A stretch of DNA of 28,041 nt, taken from positions 13,413 through 41,453 of IMG/VR virus record IMGVR_UViG_3300005294_000847, one strand, 5' to 3'. A program made the position numbers and the translations under genes. The notes below the pieces were generated by a model. It searched no databases and was not told the origin of the DNA. It saw nothing but the letters and a program-made list of their open reading frames with translations. Below are positions 27,439-28,041 of the stretch, piece by piece. Numbering within the stretch: the first letter of the stretch is position 1; every line of letters starts with the position of its first letter. This stretch comes from a virus.

Positions 27439-27678
27439 TTAGGCGAAAGGGTCGATCATGCCGGTCTCTTCATTCACAACCGGCTTGGAGTTTTCTTGCT
27501 TGATGTAGGCGATGATCGCCTTGATATTGCTTTTGTCTAACATGATCTTGTTGCGACTGAGGCGGGTGCAGTGATTTGTTGAGATCCGGCAGTAGCGGCG
27601 AAGCTCGGTTGGTGTCATCCCAAGTTCCGGGGCCACATCCTCTGGTGACCGCCAATGGGGGAGTAGGTCTTCACTCAT
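27439..27678 (-). CDS. Helix-turn-helix protein, excisionase-like (putative)
   Basis: 79 aa from ATG 27678 (ATGA overlap with the Cro-like gene). 'HWRSPEDVAPELGMTPTELRRYCR' has the shape of a winged-helix/MerR-type or Xis-like DNA-binding helix pair, followed by 'NKIMLDKSNIKAIIAYIKQE', a possible wing and third helix. Its place as the second early gene, just after Cro, fits an excisionase or second early regulator. No integrase is in the window to confirm this. Confidence 0.6.
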   Translation of the reverse strand: MSEDLLPHWRSPEDVAPELGMTPTELRRYCRISTNHCTRLSRNKIMLDKSNIKAIIAYIKQENSKPVVNEETGMIDPFA

Positions 27679-27929
27679 GCCGACACTGCCAGTTCTTCGT
27701 CTCGACTGATCTCTGCCCGTCGCACCAGCTCGGTGAGGCTTACGCCGAGCCACTGTGCGGCTTGGAACGCTTCTTCCCATCCGAAGGTGCGTTCGCCATT
27801 TAGTCGGTAGCTCGTGGCACGCTGTGAGATATGGATGATATTGGATAGTTCGGTCTGTGTTTTTCGCTGACGACCCATCTCTGCTCGGATTTCCGAAGCG
27901 AGTAAGTCGTGCATGTTCTTAGTTGCCAT
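27675..27929 (-). CDS. Cro-like XRE-family regulator
   Basis: 84 aa. The helix-turn-helix spans about 13-65: LLASEIRAEMGRQRKTQTEL, then SNIIHISQRATSYRLNGER and GWEEAFQAAQWLGVSLTELV. First gene of the leftward early operon, opposite a divergent gene, as cro is opposite cI. No ribosome site precedes the ATG; a good promoter places transcription start at or next to the ATG, so the mRNA is probably leaderless. Expected to repress the divergent repressor and set lytic growth. Confidence 0.85.
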   Translation of the reverse strand: MATKNMHDLLASEIRAEMGRQRKTQTELSNIIHISQRATSYRLNGERTFGWEEAFQAAQWLGVSLTELVRRAEISRDEELAVSA

Positions 27930-27935
27930 GCATTC

Positions 27936-27964
27936 AATCTAGAAGTTTTCTTTTAGGAAAGCAA
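27936..27964 (-). promoter_or_regulatory. Leftward early promoter
   Basis: Reading leftward: TTGCTT (27959-27964), 17-nt spacer, TAGATT (27936-27941). The expected start falls seven bases on, at the ATG of the Cro-like gene (27929). This is the best sigma-70-like promoter I can find in the window. Confidence 0.65.
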
Positions 27965-27972
27965 CCCGTAAC

Positions 27973-28000
27973 TTGCGTTCTGTCGTAATTGTTCTAAACT
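27973..28000 (+). promoter_or_regulatory. Rightward promoter for the divergent gene
   Basis: TTGCGT (27973-27978), 16-nt spacer, TAAACT (27995-28000). The expected start coincides with the ATG at 28007, again giving a leaderless message. The related stretches CGTAACTTGCGTTCT and CGTAATTGTTCT, 17 bp apart (27967 and 27984), may be operator half-copies. Confidence 0.55.
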
Positions 28001-28006
28001 AAAACC

Positions 28007-28041
28007 ATGACGACTAGTAAGAAGCTCTCAGATATCGAACT
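28007..28041 (+). CDS. Start of divergent gene, probably the lysogeny repressor (partial)
   Basis: ATG at 28007 opens a frame (MTTSKKLSDIEL) that leaves the window after 11 complete codons. It is the only gene on the plus strand. Position opposite a Cro-like gene, with a promoter and no ribosome site, suggests a cI-type repressor. The visible part is too short to show a domain. Confidence 0.5.
   Translation, partial: MTTSKKLSDIE

Overview
The window is the early region, replication module and head half of a temperate, HK97-like siphovirus or prophage of an actinobacterium. Pointers to an actinobacterial host are a close match to the mycobacterial-type 3'-5' exoribonuclease (RNase AS) signature, actinophage-style head proteins, frequent GTG/TTG starts with AGGAGG ribosome sites, and moderately high G+C. 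I cannot name the genus. Almost everything is on the minus strand, so the map reads from right to left.

Right edge (27.3-28.0 kb): a divergent switch. A Cro-like helix-turn-helix gene and an excisionase-like gene run leftward. The first 11 codons of a rightward gene, probably the repressor, run off the window. Both divergent promoters look leaderless.

19.2-27.4 kb: an early operon of small, tightly coupled genes (ATGA, GTGA and TAATG overlaps), many rich in Cys/His. It also has an Rha/antirepressor-like gene, an Ea22-like gene, a YqaJ/lambda-type exonuclease with its downstream partner, and SSB. 14.1-19.1 kb: replication genes, with a DUF6378-like protein, a GIY-YIG protein, a replication initiator whose gene carries internal repeats (possible origin), a DnaB helicase and a RusA resolvase. 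9.7-14.1 kb: an orphan DNA methyltransferase, RNase AS and several small proteins, closed by an intrinsic terminator near 9.69 kb.

9.3-9.7 kb holds no convincing gene but several stem-loops, and separates early from late genes. 0-9.3 kb: packaging and head genes in canonical order: HNH, TerS, TerL, portal, prohead protease, major capsid protein, a 58-aa protein, adaptor, head closure, gp10-like protein, tail terminator, major tail protein, an inserted HNH-AP2 homing endonuclease, and the tail assembly chaperone with a -1 frameshift heptamer at the left edge.

Two things stand out. First, terL carries one and portal two single-base frameshifts, all in short homopolymer runs; removing the extra bases restores 535-aa and 512-aa proteins. 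The prophage is therefore defective or the sequence has homopolymer errors. Second, most genes that are not translationally coupled to their upstream neighbour are preceded by a hairpin ending 3-15 nt before the Shine-Dalgarno. Often this is an intrinsic-terminator shape followed by a conserved TTATGCC box. This repeated hairpin-box-SD cassette is the most novel-looking feature here and suggests attenuation, antitermination or RNA processing throughout the genome.
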